This document shows, in pieces, positions 38,872 through 39,076 of a DNA stretch of 39,076 bases (positions are counted from its first letter, which is position 1; every line of letters begins with the position of its first letter). Source of the stretch: Minisyncoccota bacterium (GTDB lineage Bacteria; Patescibacteriota; Microgenomatia; UBA1400; PJMF01); the NCBI GenBank assembly GCA_018657765.1, contig JABHWM010000016.1, forward strand, positions 1 through 39,076, given 5' to 3'. A program made the position numbers and the translations under genes. Below the pieces are notes generated by a model. The model was not told where the DNA came from, searched no databases, and was given only the letters and a program-made list of their open reading frames with translations.

Positions 38872-39076
38872 GCCTATAACTTCTAATAGCCTTTTATTTC
38901 TTCTCCACTTGGTATCGGTTTTTCCTTTATTTGTAGTGGCTCTTGCCCAGATAAAAATCTAAGCTAGCCTTTCTTTTTTTGTTTACTTTGTAACTTAATA
39001 TGTTTATTTAGCATCAATTTTAGTTTTTTTTCTAAGTTTTTCTTATCTCTATTATACCGCCATTCACACTCTTTAA

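Overview
The window reads as a chromosomal segment of an AT-rich, gene-dense bacterium. Many intergenic gaps are only 1-12 bases, several proteins are shorter than their family norm (UvrC without its C-terminal HhH domain, a short TruB, a short YfiH/laccase-like protein), and one of the two tRNAs lacks an encoded CCA. This fits a Candidate Phyla Radiation / Patescibacteria-type genome, but no marker here fixes the lineage. TGA acts as a real stop (ATGA overlap at 21742-21745), so the UGA-recoded lineages are unlikely.

Layout. 1-936: end of a thiol-disulfide membrane protein (glutaredoxin-like piece plus CcdA), convergent with truB. 928-4928 (minus): four-gene operon reading 7TM membrane protein > ATP-grasp ligase with a retropepsin-like tail > DUF1704 metallo-carboxypeptidase > truB. 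4975-9097 (minus): secreted transglutaminase > uvrC (overlapping it) > unknown > holin-like membrane protein. 9190-15876 (minus): uvrA, two helical unknowns, uvrB, so all three UvrABC subunits lie within 10 kb. 15987-17307 (plus): tRNA-Arg, tRNA-His, a second ATP-grasp ligase and a small membrane peptide. 17318-23849 (minus): a 1044-residue O-antigen-ligase-like membrane protein with a degenerate phosphoesterase-like tail, two membrane-anchored beta-propeller proteins and a 46-residue peptide. 23894-25115 (minus): a small protein and an unusual GC-richer gene with its own consensus promoter, long structured leader and perfect terminator. 25240-30342: murF, a secreted protein, an AlkD-like glycosylase, pyruvate kinase, a histone-tail-like protein. 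30405-34052: YfiH-like protein, flavodoxin, and a two-subunit 2-oxoacid oxidoreductase divergent from the flavodoxin. 34068-39076: small unknowns, cyclophilin, EamA transporter, DEAD-box helicase with an N-terminal RGG-like tail, a papain/transglutaminase-like small protein and a kinase-like fragment.

Most interesting points. (1) The ATP-grasp ligase next to a DUF1704 carboxypeptidase parallels the eukaryotic TTL/MATCAP tyrosination-detyrosination pair, here coupled to a membrane protein: a candidate reversible amino-acid tagging system. (2) About ten transcription units have a -10 hexamer ending only 5-8 bases before the ATG, predicting widespread leaderless mRNAs; the two clear exceptions, the 183-residue gene at 24271-24822 and the DEAD-box helicase, have consensus TTGACA-N17 promoters and long leaders. 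(3) Pyruvate kinase has lost two of its four K+ ligands, one replaced by lysine. (4) UvrB carries an insert of about 65 residues and UvrC lacks its HhH domain.

All calls are from reading the sequence and remembered family motifs; no database search was run.
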